Source: CAZRHR01 sp964599915
Lineage (GTDB): Bacteria; Bacteroidota; Bacteroidia; CAIKAF01
NCBI GenBank assembly: GCA_964599915.1
Contig: CAZRHR010000040.1
Location: 1 to 25,469 of the forward strand
Reading direction: 5' to 3'
DNA length: 25,469 nt
Positions 1 through 8,551 of this stretch are shown in pieces. A model generated the notes under the pieces. That model was not told the DNA's origin. It made no database searches and saw nothing but the letters and a program-made list of their open reading frames with translations. The position numbers were made by a program, and so were the translations under genes. The stretch's first letter is position 1; each line of letters opens with the position of its first letter.

Positions 1-921
1 TTGAACGGAATCTGTTTCTTTGGAAATGCGAACGAAGAAGGTTCCGATAATAGAGAATACCAAACCTAATCCTGCAATAACCATGGGTAAAAGGATGGGG
101 GCAATGCCATTGAAGTTATCAAGGGATACAATCTCACGGCCCAAAACCATGGTGGCAAGGATGGTGGCCACATAAGATCCGAAAAGGTCAGCACCCATTC
201 CGGCTACATCACCCACGTTATCGCCAACATTATCAGCAATGGTAGCAGGGTTCCGAACATCATCCTCGGGAATTCCAGCCTCCACTTTACCAACCAAGTC
301 AGCACCCACATCGGCCGCTTTGGTGTAAATACCGCCACCTACACGGGCAAAAAGTGCAATCGATTCTGCACCAAGGGAAAAACCAGCCAAAACTTCAAGA
401 GCCGTTTCCATAGAGGCGCCATTTACATCTCCGCCTTGGGTAACTACATACATTTGGTAAAAGACAATAAAGAGGGAGCCAAGACCTAAAACCGCCAAGC
501 CAGCTACACCTAATCCCATGACCGTACCTCCTGTAAAAGACACTTTTAAAGCACGTGCCAATGAAGTACGGGCCGCTTGGGTTGTTCTAACATTGGCGGC
601 AGTAGCGACTTTCATACCAATATATCCTGCAAGGGCTGAAAAAACAGCACCGATGAGAAAAGCAATGGCAATAACTGGGGATGAGGTCTCTACCAATGTC
701 CCGGACCAAGCCAACAATAGTGCGGCAATAACAGCGAAATAAGAAAGGATTTTCCATTCAGCACGTAAAAACGCCAAGGCCCCTTTCGCGATATAACCAG
801 CCAATTCCTGCATATTGGCATCGCCAGCGTCCTGCTTATTGACCCATGCGTATTTTACCGCCATTACGAGCAGTCCAATAAGGCCAAAGACAGGGATAGA
901 ATAAATTACGAGATCATTCAT
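1..921 (-). CDS. hppA: Membrane-bound proton/sodium-translocating pyrophosphatase, N-terminal part (cut by window edge)
   Basis: This is the first 307 codons of a membrane pyrophosphatase, which hydrolyses PPi in the cytoplasm and pumps H+ or Na+ across the inner membrane. The reading frame is open from the ATG at 921 to the window edge. Several hydrophobic helices are visible (about residues 4-24, 58-73, 81-103 and 133-158). The family signature GGGIYTKAADVGADLVGKVE sits at residues 195-214, followed by the acidic pyrophosphate/Mg site DNVGDNVGD at 230-238. Full family members have roughly 700-800 residues, so more than half lies outside the window. The residues that decide K+ dependence are in the missing part, and I cannot settle the pumped ion. 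The ATG follows an A-rich leader, and a candidate -7 box lies 13 nt upstream. Family assignment is near certain. Confidence 0.96.
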   Translation of the reverse strand, partial: MNDLVIYSIPVFGLIGLLVMAVKYAWVNKQDAGDANMQELAGYIAKGALAFLRAEWKILSYFAVIAALLLAWSGTLVETSSPVIAIAFLIGAVFSALAGYIGMKVATAANVRTTQAARTSLARALKVSFTGGTVMGLGVAGLAVLGLGSLFIVFYQMYVVTQGGDVNGASMETALEVLAGFSLGAESIALFARVGGGIYTKAADVGADLVGKVEAGIPEDDVRNPATIADNVGDNVGDVAGMGADLFGSYVATILATMVLGREIVSLDNFNGIAPILLPMVIAGLGLVFSIIGTFFVRISKETDSVQ

Positions 922-934
922 TTTTAAATATTTA

Positions 935-942
935 CAAAATTA
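935..942 (-). promoter_or_regulatory. Candidate -7 element upstream of hppA
   Basis: On the minus strand this reads TAATTTTG, a full match to the Bacteroidota -7 consensus TAnnTTTG, 13 nt before the hppA ATG. I see no good TTTG at the matching -33 distance. A second perfect box, TACTTTTG, lies at 971-978 and would give a leader of about 45 nt, so which one is used is open. Confidence 0.4.
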
Positions 943-1110
943 ATTTTCGTAAAAAGATGTTTAGGGCCTGCAAAAGTAATGTATCAGCAGAAAAAATCAT
1001 AGCATTTTATGCATAGAACAGGGATTAATTCCTTGTATCCCAAATCAAGTGGGTAAGATTCTGGAAAAAGTGAGACGAAAGAATCCATTCTTGATATGAA
1101 CACGCCTTCA

Positions 1111-1139
1111 TTGTAGGACTGTGGGTCTGTGTATATTTG
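1111..1139 (+). promoter_or_regulatory. Predicted promoter of the HAD phosphatase gene (leaderless type)
   Basis: TTG at 1111-1113, an 18-nt spacer, then TATATTTG at 1132-1139 match the Bacteroidota -33/-7 promoter. The -7 box ends 4 nt before the ATG at 1144, so transcription should start at or within about 2 nt of the start codon. This argues against the in-frame GTG at 1129, which lies just upstream of the -7 box. Confidence 0.6.
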
Positions 1140-1143
1140 CGCT

Positions 1144-1773
1144 ATGAGACACGAAGCTATTTTATTCGACCTGGGAGGAATCTTGGTAGACATTGATTAT
1201 CTGGCTCCAGGGAAAAAGTTTGATGAGTTAGGTATACAAGGTGTATCACACATCTTCTTTGAAGGGGGAGAAAATGGTATTTTCTACAAGTACGAGCGGG
1301 GAGAAGTAAGCACAGAGGCATTTTTTGACGCGTTAAGACCCTTTGGTAAACCGGGAATCACCAATGAAGAAATGAAAGAGGCCTGGAATTCCATTTTGGT
1401 GGGTTTCCCCGCCCATCGAGTGGCTATGCTCCAAGAACTTCGGAAAAAATACCGCTTATTTTTACTGAGCAACATCAACGACCTTCATTTAGAGGCGTTT
1501 CGGGCCATGACGCATGTACATTTTCCTGATTTAGATTTCGATGGATTGTTTGAAAAAGTCTACTATTCTAACCTTTTGGGAAAAAGAAAACCGGAAGAAG
1601 CGGCATTTCGCAGTGTACTGGAAAATCACCAACTAGACCCTAAAAAGCTTTTGTATATTGACGATAGTACGCAACATATTGCGGCTGCTACACAATTGGG
1701 CATTGATGCAAAATGGCTAAAGGCGCCTGAAGAGGAAATCGCGGAAAAAATTGTTGAATGGTTGGTAGAATAA
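1144..1773 (+). CDS. HAD-superfamily hydrolase (YihX-like sugar-phosphatase type)
   Basis: A 209-residue cytoplasmic phosphatase of the haloacid dehalogenase superfamily. Motif I is FDLGGILVD, with the predicted nucleophile D9. Motif II is the serine in LLSNIND, motif III is the lysine in GKRKPEE, and motif IV is YIDDSTQH with its acidic pair. Between motifs I and II is a helical cap insert, as in subclass I enzymes. The FDLGG form with a following VDID resembles E. coli YihX-type phosphatases, but the substrate cannot be read from sequence. I chose the ATG at 1144 because the promoter lies directly upstream; an in-frame GTG at 1129 would add only five residues. The gene stands alone and ends at a strong terminator shared with the convergent HIT gene. 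Confidence 0.9.
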   Translation: MRHEAILFDLGGILVDIDYLAPGKKFDELGIQGVSHIFFEGGENGIFYKYERGEVSTEAFFDALRPFGKPGITNEEMKEAWNSILVGFPAHRVAMLQELRKKYRLFLLSNINDLHLEAFRAMTHVHFPDLDFDGLFEKVYYSNLLGKRKPEEAAFRSVLENHQLDPKKLLYIDDSTQHIAAATQLGIDAKWLKAPEEEIAEKIVEWLVE

Positions 1774-1800
1774 CAAGCGCAAGCCATTCGAGTAGGTTTC

Positions 1801-1838
1801 AATAAAAAAGGGTCTGACGGTTCAGACCCTTTTTTATT
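1801..1838. terminator. Bidirectional intrinsic terminator
   Basis: A perfect 17-bp inverted repeat (1801-1817 with 1822-1838) around a 4-nt loop. The GC core GGGTCTGA is flanked by AATAAAAAA on one side and TTTTTTATT on the other. It therefore gives a U-tract on both strands and sits between the convergent HAD and HIT genes. Confidence 0.93.
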
Positions 1839-1876
1839 GAAAATCAAAAGTAACAAAGGCTAAAGGAAAGATTATT

Positions 1877-2278
1877 TCAAAGCTTTTGGTAAGCCTCACG
1901 GATGCGTTCGGCTATTTGCCTAAACTGTCCATCGGTCATGCCAATTCGGGGCTGATTAAAATTCAGCTCTTCCTCATCATTAATTGGAATAAGATGGATA
2001 TGCGCATGGGGCACTTCAAAACCTGCGACCACCATGCCCATTCTAGCTTTACCAGAAACCTGATGAATCGCTTTTCCAACTTTTTGAGCGAAAACCATCA
2101 AGCCAGCTGCCACGTCGGGCTGCACATCTAGAATATGATCCACCTCTACTTTAGGAATAACCAAGGTATGTCCCTCAGCCAGAGGGGAAATGTCTAAAAA
2201 GGCCATAAAATCGTCCGTAGAAGCAATCTCATGACAAGGAATTTCACCAGAAACAATGCGGGAGAAAATGGAAGCCAT
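1877..2278 (-). CDS. HIT-family protein (nucleotide hydrolase/transferase)
   Basis: A 133-residue histidine-triad protein. The signature HAHIHLI is at residues 91-97, with H93 as the predicted nucleophile that forms the nucleotidyl intermediate. The N-terminal FSRIVSGEIP and the segment GHTLVIPK are typical of the PKCI/HINT branch. Such enzymes hydrolyse adenosine phosphoramidates or related nucleotide conjugates; the true substrate is unknown. The ATG at 2278 is 3 nt after the greA stop codon, so the two genes form an operon and are probably translationally coupled. Transcription ends at the bidirectional terminator at 1801-1838. Confidence 0.94.
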   Translation of the reverse strand: MASIFSRIVSGEIPCHEIASTDDFMAFLDISPLAEGHTLVIPKVEVDHILDVQPDVAAGLMVFAQKVGKAIHQVSGKARMGMVVAGFEVPHAHIHLIPINDEEELNFNQPRIGMTDGQFRQIAERIREAYQKL

Positions 2279-2281
2279 CGG

Positions 2282-2755
2282 TTATAGGGTTATATCTAAT
2301 ACTTGAAATTTTTGAAGGCCGCCAGGCGTTTGCACATCCACCATGTCGCCAACTTTTTTCCCTAGTAAAGCTTTCCCTATGGGTGAGTCAGAGGAAATGC
2401 GAAACTCTTTTAGGTTAGCTTCTTTTTCGGAGACAATCTGCCACTGCATCTCCATGTTATTTTTTAAATTCTTGATTTTCACTTTAGACAGTAAAAAAAC
2501 CTGTGAAGTATCCACCTGGTCGGCATGTAATACGCGTGCACTACGGAGAATATCCTGAAGTTTTGAAATCTTAAGTTCAAGAAGACCTTGGGCCTCTTTG
2601 GCCGCGTCATACTCCGCATTTTCAGATAAGTCTCCTTTATCTCTGGCTTCAGCAATTTGCGCAGAAATCTTAGGGCGCTCAATGGTAGTCAATTGCTCAA
2701 TTTCTTTCTTGAGATTGTCATACCCTTCCTGGGTAAGATAGGTAATCTTGGACAT
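2282..2755 (-). CDS. greA: Transcription elongation factor GreA
   Basis: A 157-residue cytoplasmic factor that binds the secondary channel of RNA polymerase and stimulates cleavage of backtracked RNA. The N-terminal antiparallel coiled coil includes YLTQEGYDNLKKEIEQL, and the acidic tip region has ARDKGDLSENAEYDAAKE, which carries the conserved Asp and Glu that act at the polymerase active site. The C-terminal FKBP-like domain has the typical ISSDSPIGKALLGKKVGD. Length fits the family (about 158). I prefer the ATG at 2755 to the in-frame GTG at 2761 because MSKITYLT is the usual beginning. The HIT gene follows 3 nt later. Confidence 0.97.
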   Translation of the reverse strand: MSKITYLTQEGYDNLKKEIEQLTTIERPKISAQIAEARDKGDLSENAEYDAAKEAQGLLELKISKLQDILRSARVLHADQVDTSQVFLLSKVKIKNLKNNMEMQWQIVSEKEANLKEFRISSDSPIGKALLGKKVGDMVDVQTPGGLQKFQVLDITL

Positions 2756-2791
2756 GGTCACAGATTATTTGAGATGATGGTATATAAAAGA

Positions 2792-2817
2792 AAGAAGCCC
2801 GACGAATCGGACTTCTT
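2792..2817 (-). terminator. Intrinsic terminator of the receptor-cargo-PorV operon
   Basis: The stem 2792-2802 with 2807-2817 has one mismatch (C2798/A2811) and a 4-nt loop. On the minus strand the hairpin is followed by TTTCTTTT. It lies 27 nt after the PorV-like gene and upstream of greA, so it separates the two operons. Confidence 0.8.
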
Positions 2818-2843
2818 AGTCAAATATAATAAATTTTTAAATC

Positions 2844-3980
2844 TTAGAGTTGCATCCGCAGTCCAAGGGTATGCACACCTTGGAAATTGTGGGTAGCGCG
2901 GAAAGAATAATCGAAACCAAATTTGGTGCGACCTTCTTTTTTGAGGGGTGCAAGAAAAGAAAATCCTGCGGATGGGCCTGTCAATGCATTGGTAAGCTCT
3001 GCTCCTACGCCTTCTCTTTCTCCGAAAATACCCGTTTCAAATGCATAGCCTCCACGAACCATTAACATATCCTTCCAGCTATACTCTAGACCAAGAAGAA
3101 ACTGGTCTTTGGTAAAGGAATTGGTAGTAAAGTTAAAGGCGTAGGAGAGCTTATTGGCTTCATTGATGCGCTGGATATAACCTATCCCAATGTTCATAAG
3201 CGCTGGCAATTCAAACTCTGCAGAACGCTGCTGCTGGGCAATAGGAAATCCATTGATAGGAGAAATATTGGTTACAGACAAACCATCACCCGTCGCCATC
3301 ATGCGAGGACCGATGTTTTTCAGCGTAATACCAAAATAAAGATTTTCTCTTCCTGGCGCTTTTTCTCCTTTGCCAATTTGGGTACGGTAAATAATACCGG
3401 CATCTATGGCAAAACCGGCAGCCGCCACGTTGGATACCGTTTGACTAATCAAACGGATGGTTACACCTCCATGGATACGATTGGAAAAGGATTTGGCATA
3501 AGAAATACCAAGGTTCAGGTTATCCACATTATAGGTAGCACCATTCCCTTCAGGTTGTTCTACGGACGTCACAGGAATGGAGCCAGAACCAAGTGACATC
3601 ACGGAGAATCCAAGAACACCTCGCTCCTTACCTAGATTTTGCCCAAAGCCAAACGCATTGATACCAATGCCAGATCCGGCCAGCCAGCGGGTATGGGTAA
3701 CCAGCAGTTCGGTTTTCTCGGTGAATGCCAATCCAGCCACATTTAAGAACTGAGCCTCCAAACCCCGGCCAAAAGCGGTATTGGCATTGGCCCAACCCGA
3801 TCCACGACCAAAGGGATTAATCAATAAATCGGTGGAGCCGGCAGAGCCTGCGCGGTCTTCGTTGCCCGCATAAACCGCTGAGGCGGAAAGCAGGACTACC
3901 GTAAGAAGAGAGGTAAGGCCGGTAGATTTCATATGATGAAAAACGTTTTTCATGAGCTTGCTGTTTCTGCGGTGAGGCAT
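2844..3980 (-). CDS. PorV/PorQ-family outer-membrane beta-barrel protein
   Basis: A 378-residue predicted outer-membrane barrel of the PorV/PorQ (FadL-like) group. PorV is the T9SS component that takes exported cargo from the translocon to the attachment complex. A signal peptide is visible, most simply from the internal MKNVFHHMKS start, ending near SAVYAG. The mature start LLINPFGRGSGWANANTAFGRG resembles the PorV pattern of an early NP and small residues. Alternating strands follow, and the last residue pattern LGLRMQL suits a barrel. The first ATG (3980) overlaps the stop of the cargo gene as TGATG, which implies translational coupling; the exact start is uncertain by up to 15 residues. 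It is probably a paralogue dedicated to its neighbours rather than the housekeeping porV, but that is inference. Confidence 0.82.
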   Translation of the reverse strand: MPHRRNSKLMKNVFHHMKSTGLTSLLTVVLLSASAVYAGNEDRAGSAGSTDLLINPFGRGSGWANANTAFGRGLEAQFLNVAGLAFTEKTELLVTHTRWLAGSGIGINAFGFGQNLGKERGVLGFSVMSLGSGSIPVTSVEQPEGNGATYNVDNLNLGISYAKSFSNRIHGGVTIRLISQTVSNVAAAGFAIDAGIIYRTQIGKGEKAPGRENLYFGITLKNIGPRMMATGDGLSVTNISPINGFPIAQQQRSAEFELPALMNIGIGYIQRINEANKLSYAFNFTTNSFTKDQFLLGLEYSWKDMLMVRGGYAFETGIFGEREGVGAELTNALTGPSAGFSFLAPLKKEGRTKFGFDYSFRATHNFQGVHTLGLRMQL

Positions 3981-6900
3981 CAGAAAGAATCTAAGTCAAT
4001 AGGACGCATTACGCCGAACCATTTGATGATCCGCTCTCCTACACCTGGCACTTTCACATGGATAATGTAAAGACCAGATGAGATAGGAATGTTTCGGAAG
4101 TTCTTCAAATCCCAATCAATGGAAGTCCTGTCACTGGTTCCTTTTTCAAAACGGCGAATCAAGGTACCAGATAGGGTATAGATGGAGATTGTACAAACGT
4201 CTGGTAGGTTTACAATTTTCACCCGGTTGTCCACCTGATTTGTCTCGTAAGCGCTACTTGCGTAGTAAGGGTTAGGAACAACTTGTATTAAATCCAGAGC
4301 ACTCTTAGCCACTTCATTGGAGCCAATGGTAGGCGCTAAGTTGTTAAGCGAGAAATAATACATGGGTTGGTTATTGTTTTGTGGTGCAGCACTCACATCT
4401 CTGGAAGTATAACCAGTAGCATAACTACGAGTGACACGCAACTGAATACGCACCTCATCTTCCAGCCAGTTCAATCCTTGTACATGGAAAGGAATACCGG
4501 CCCAAGCACAGTTTCTCCATAAATTCCTACGGGTGGAGCTACTCAATACAGAGCGTGGTGTTCCATCTGGATTAAGCAAATACTGTAGGAAAGATTGGCC
4601 ATCATCATAATTGAAGAATTGGTTAGTGGTACCGGCTCCCCAATTATTTGAACCAAATACGTAGAGGTAGTGCTTACCAGCCAGCAACCAGTCCCCAAAA
4701 TTGGATACAGCACCGCTGAATGTGCTCAGGTTTACAGGCGAAGGATTGAATAACATATCACGGCCATTGTTACCGGTCAAATAGCTATCCTCACCAAAGC
4801 CAATGTTAAGGCGCTCGCCAGTTTCCACGTCAATGGCATATCCGGGGAACCAACCATAACCCCATCCGGAAACGAAGTTTGGAGCATTAGGATCCGTCGA
4901 TGCGCCACTACCCGGTGCAGCAGGAAGACCATTTTTATCTACAGAAGGACTATGTCTCAATGCCAATTTTTGTGGGCGGTTGGTCAGTGCTGGATCAGCA
5001 TAGGCCAAATTAGTGAAGTCTTGGGTTTCGAAAACTGGAACCCGTGACCACTTCGACTTATCGGGTGTAATAACAATGTCGATTGAACCAATGGCACCAC
5101 GAAGGTCGGCCAAGGCTGTGACACGGCCATCCGCTGCAACAATGTCAGATACACCAAGTTGATGGGCGGGAAGCTGAGTAGTAGAACCTGGCTCAGACAC
5201 ATAAGTAGAAGTAGAGCTGGTCAAGAAGTAGGGCACAATGCCACCTCCACCGAAGAAGGAAATGTTTCTTTCAAAAGAGGCATCGGGATCTGCATACACC
5301 TTCTCATCAACTCCATTTCCGGTTGCCTGGAAATAGTTTGAATTAAAAGCAGCATCATCTGGATTGACTGAAGTACCCGAGCGAACCCAGTTCAATGGCA
5401 CAGATTGATTTAAGTCAGGGAAGAAACCAAGCCATTGGCGGAAAGGATTCTTAAACTGAATCGCCGCTGAAATAAATCCGTTCTCATTCTCACGGAATGT
5501 GTTCAAAACACCTCCTGTGGTAGTGAAACTAGGTCCAAGATGAGAGACTTGACGCACCGCAATAGAAATACCAAGGAACGGGTCTGTATCAGGTATATTC
5601 CGACGGTCAAAGATAATCTGCTCGTAGCCATCTGCAATGGTCTTATCAGAAAGTGCAATGGTATCTAAGGTTCCATTGGCACCCACCTCAAATAAAATCC
5701 AACGTGCATTGCCGCTTAATACTGCAGAGTTAGGATTGTTAGCACCAGTAATTTTCAGGGCGTAATTTCCGGGACGCACACGAAGCGGGTCAATCACCTT
5801 AATATTTAATGGACCGGCATTCGGCTTATACACCAAGGTATCTGCACGATGGGTCGGGCTTGAAAGAATCGCATTTTCTGTGGCCTCAGTCAACTCAACA
5901 AAATTACCACCATTACCGCGGCCTTCGGCTCGTGTAATGGAAGGAGACGTACCATAAAGTGCATTCAATGCAGTTCCTCCTAGCTCCGGAGCAGGGATAT
6001 GTGGAATTACAGAATAAACTTTAATGTTCCTGCGGCCAAGGAAGAAAGGCTCACGCTGTCCGTTTAACAAAGTAGGATCATTTGGATTGAAGAACTTGTA
6101 GTTGTTATATCCATAAGCCAATACCATGTAATGGTAGGTTTTATGGTTTACAAGTCGCTTGTCTCCCACCGCAAATTGGTCCTCCGTAATACGGAAAGAG
6201 TTAATGATACCCTCATTGGCACCATTCACCATCACCTTGGGAACGGAGAAACCTAACTCTTCGTCAAATTGGAAATTGACGAGACGTCCAATAGGGTTTC
6301 CATTGGCATCGAAATTCCTCACATCACATTGGGCTACCAAACGTGCTACAGAAGCTCCATCCGGACCATAAATATCGGATGCGGTTACGGTAGAAGATTT
6401 AAGTTGGTAAATCATATACCCTTCAAAACGAATCTGGCGATCAAAGAACACCGTATCGGTCTGGGTACCTAATTGAATGGTAGTCAAAATGGGGGTTGAA
6501 GGATTACTGAAGAATCCGTACTGTGTACCTACCGGATTATTGTTACTATCAAAAATAGGCAGAATGGTATCCGATGCATTTCCATTTACGGTCGGTTGGT
6601 TATATACGTAGATGGTATCACCATTCGACTTGAGACGAATACCGGCCCACATGGGGGTGAAAATCACGGTGTCCTTAGTTAAGGCACGTACATTCAACTC
6701 AAATTCAGGAATAAAGTAATTAAGTTCTTCGTACTCTTCAAGATAGTTGTTCGAAGTAGCTCTGTTGGTAAGATAAAAAATCAATTCACGATCCAGCTCT
6801 TGTACATTCAAATCTGGCGCATCTGGACCATTCAATACACGGAAACAGTTTTCGAATAAAGATTGGGCTTTTTGGTCAGCAGAAAGTACACGAATCACAG

Positions 6901-8545
6901 ATTCATAAGGGTCTCCAGATGTTCCGCGTGCCCAAACTACACCAATGGTAATATCGTTTACATAACCGGGACGAAGGGTGAAGGGACCTGCAGATTGTAC
7001 GAAACGGCGGTCACCCGGCGTATTCGGAGCTGCGCCTGTGTTTTGCTCTCTCCAGTCGAAGCCTGGTACTACACCACGCGTTCCCCAATGTAAAGGATCT
7101 GAATCGCCAGGGAACATAAAATCAGACACGATAGTAGTTGAACCATTGCCTGGCGCAGGATACCCATTTCCACCAAAAACCATGCGGCTGTTGTCTCTCC
7201 AAACCCCGCGAAGGAAGTTATAATATTCTGGAGCAACACCAGGGTCACCTGTTGGACCGCCACCATTTATATAATATACGAAACGACGCATGCCATAACG
7301 CTCGTTATCAGCAATCGTATCGTTAAAACCAAGACCATTGATACCGAAAGCACCACTGTGGCGGGTGGTATCGGTTAGGTTTGGAATATCAGAAGGATCA
7401 AAAGTAATGGCTACACCATTCGAGTCAAGATAAGGACCTTCGAAAAAGTCGATACCAATGGCTGGTGGGTTTTGGCCATAACCAAGTTGACCTGCAAAAT
7501 TTTCGTCGAAAGCATCACCATTGTACATGAAGCCAAAACCACGCGCTACATCGCAACCGGTATAGTCATCATTAGCACCTCCAATATCCGCATCGGTGTT
7601 TACACCAAAATAGCAAGAAGCTAGCGTGGTGGTACCGCGGTTAATCAACTCATAGTTATAAAAGGTCATGTTGTTGATTTCATCATTGGTATTAAAACCG
7701 AAGCCTTGGGCACGAATTTCCATTCCAATGGGAAGTCCTTGGGATTCACCGTGGATGTTTCCTTTGTCATTGAACACCCACCATAAGGTAAAGTCTCCAT
7801 AAAGGAAAGCCGAACGGTCTTTGGAACAATCTACATTGTTGTCCAAATCATAGAATGGATAATCACAATCTTCCCAACGGTATACGCCATCTCCATTTAC
7901 ATCGGCAAAAGGCGCAAGAATAGGCTGCATGTTCAAGTGCTGCCCATTGGATTGTGGAATGGGGTTTCCGGGCCATTTTTTAATAGATTCGGGCACTGTA
8001 TATCCTTCGCAAGATGGATCATCAGGAGCAATACAATTACACAGACGGAACTGCTCCACTTGCGTGCGGGTAAGCGACCAAATTTGGTCGTACAAGTCAC
8101 ACGTCTCAGGATCAATTTCTGCTGTACCAAGCACATCCAATGGACCTGTAAAATAATCCACACCACTTGAGCGGTACCTTTGTGCCGCAACTTTTAGCGT
8201 TTGTGTATTTAGGTCACGACCACCAATCCAAAGCGTACCTACGAACAGGGAGTGTCTGCCAGAACCTTTAGGAACTTCATAACGCGCGTTGGCAATAAGG
8301 TCCCACCACATATCACCACCGGAGTGAATCAGAGCGCGGACGTTGTTTACGTTGAGCTCCGCTGAAGTAGATGGAGGAAGACAACCAGCGGCTACCGACT
8401 TATCGGGACCACCGGCAGGTTTACCGTCTGCATCCGGATTATGACGGTAGGCAAAGGTCGGCAACGCCGTAAGAAGTGCAAAGCCTGCCAATAACAAGGG
8501 TAACTTTTTCATATGGCTGCGGTATCTGCTGATCATGCTTTTCAT
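3980..8545 (-). CDS. Very large T9SS-exported surface protein (C-terminal sorting domain)
   Basis: A 1521-residue exported protein. The signal peptide is strong (about residues 12-32, ending LPTFA). The early region with FVGTLWIGGRD, LKVAAQRYR and YFTGPLD (about residues 101-137) belongs to a family of large Bacteroidota cell-surface proteins that I recognise only as T9SS cargos of unknown role. A calcium-loop-like segment, DVNGDGVYRWED, is at 215-226. The last 103 residues (from about 1419) hold a sorting domain: VVPNPYY, an Ig-like core with ISIYTLSGTLIRRFEKG, and GLYIIHVKVPG. A less usual tail, KWFGVMRPIDLDSF, follows. Such domains direct passage through the T9SS and are often removed on anchoring. 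The ATG at 8545 is 6 nt after the receptor stop; ATGs at 8536 and 8512 would also leave a signal peptide. Function is unknown. Confidence 0.88.
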   Translation of the reverse strand: MKSMISRYRSHMKKLPLLLAGFALLTALPTFAYRHNPDADGKPAGGPDKSVAAGCLPPSTSAELNVNNVRALIHSGGDMWWDLIANARYEVPKGSGRHSLFVGTLWIGGRDLNTQTLKVAAQRYRSSGVDYFTGPLDVLGTAEIDPETCDLYDQIWSLTRTQVEQFRLCNCIAPDDPSCEGYTVPESIKKWPGNPIPQSNGQHLNMQPILAPFADVNGDGVYRWEDCDYPFYDLDNNVDCSKDRSAFLYGDFTLWWVFNDKGNIHGESQGLPIGMEIRAQGFGFNTNDEINNMTFYNYELINRGTTTLASCYFGVNTDADIGGANDDYTGCDVARGFGFMYNGDAFDENFAGQLGYGQNPPAIGIDFFEGPYLDSNGVAITFDPSDIPNLTDTTRHSGAFGINGLGFNDTIADNERYGMRRFVYYINGGGPTGDPGVAPEYYNFLRGVWRDNSRMVFGGNGYPAPGNGSTTIVSDFMFPGDSDPLHWGTRGVVPGFDWREQNTGAAPNTPGDRRFVQSAGPFTLRPGYVNDITIGVVWARGTSGDPYESVIRVLSADQKAQSLFENCFRVLNGPDAPDLNVQELDRELIFYLTNRATSNNYLEEYEELNYFIPEFELNVRALTKDTVIFTPMWAGIRLKSNGDTIYVYNQPTVNGNASDTILPIFDSNNNPVGTQYGFFSNPSTPILTTIQLGTQTDTVFFDRQIRFEGYMIYQLKSSTVTASDIYGPDGASVARLVAQCDVRNFDANGNPIGRLVNFQFDEELGFSVPKVMVNGANEGIINSFRITEDQFAVGDKRLVNHKTYHYMVLAYGYNNYKFFNPNDPTLLNGQREPFFLGRRNIKVYSVIPHIPAPELGGTALNALYGTSPSITRAEGRGNGGNFVELTEATENAILSSPTHRADTLVYKPNAGPLNIKVIDPLRVRPGNYALKITGANNPNSAVLSGNARWILFEVGANGTLDTIALSDKTIADGYEQIIFDRRNIPDTDPFLGISIAVRQVSHLGPSFTTTGGVLNTFRENENGFISAAIQFKNPFRQWLGFFPDLNQSVPLNWVRSGTSVNPDDAAFNSNYFQATGNGVDEKVYADPDASFERNISFFGGGGIVPYFLTSSTSTYVSEPGSTTQLPAHQLGVSDIVAADGRVTALADLRGAIGSIDIVITPDKSKWSRVPVFETQDFTNLAYADPALTNRPQKLALRHSPSVDKNGLPAAPGSGASTDPNAPNFVSGWGYGWFPGYAIDVETGERLNIGFGEDSYLTGNNGRDMLFNPSPVNLSTFSGAVSNFGDWLLAGKHYLYVFGSNNWGAGTTNQFFNYDDGQSFLQYLLNPDGTPRSVLSSSTRRNLWRNCAWAGIPFHVQGLNWLEDEVRIQLRVTRSYATGYTSRDVSAAPQNNNQPMYYFSLNNLAPTIGSNEVAKSALDLIQVVPNPYYASSAYETNQVDNRVKIVNLPDVCTISIYTLSGTLIRRFEKGTSDRTSIDWDLKNFRNIPISSGLYIIHVKVPGVGERIIKWFGVMRPIDLDSF

Positions 8546-8551
8546 ACTACA

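Noticed and set aside
1129..1143. GTG start for the HAD phosphatase
   Set aside because: The GTG at 1129 lies immediately upstream of the predicted -7 box (1132-1139); the ATG at 1144 gives the normal family start.
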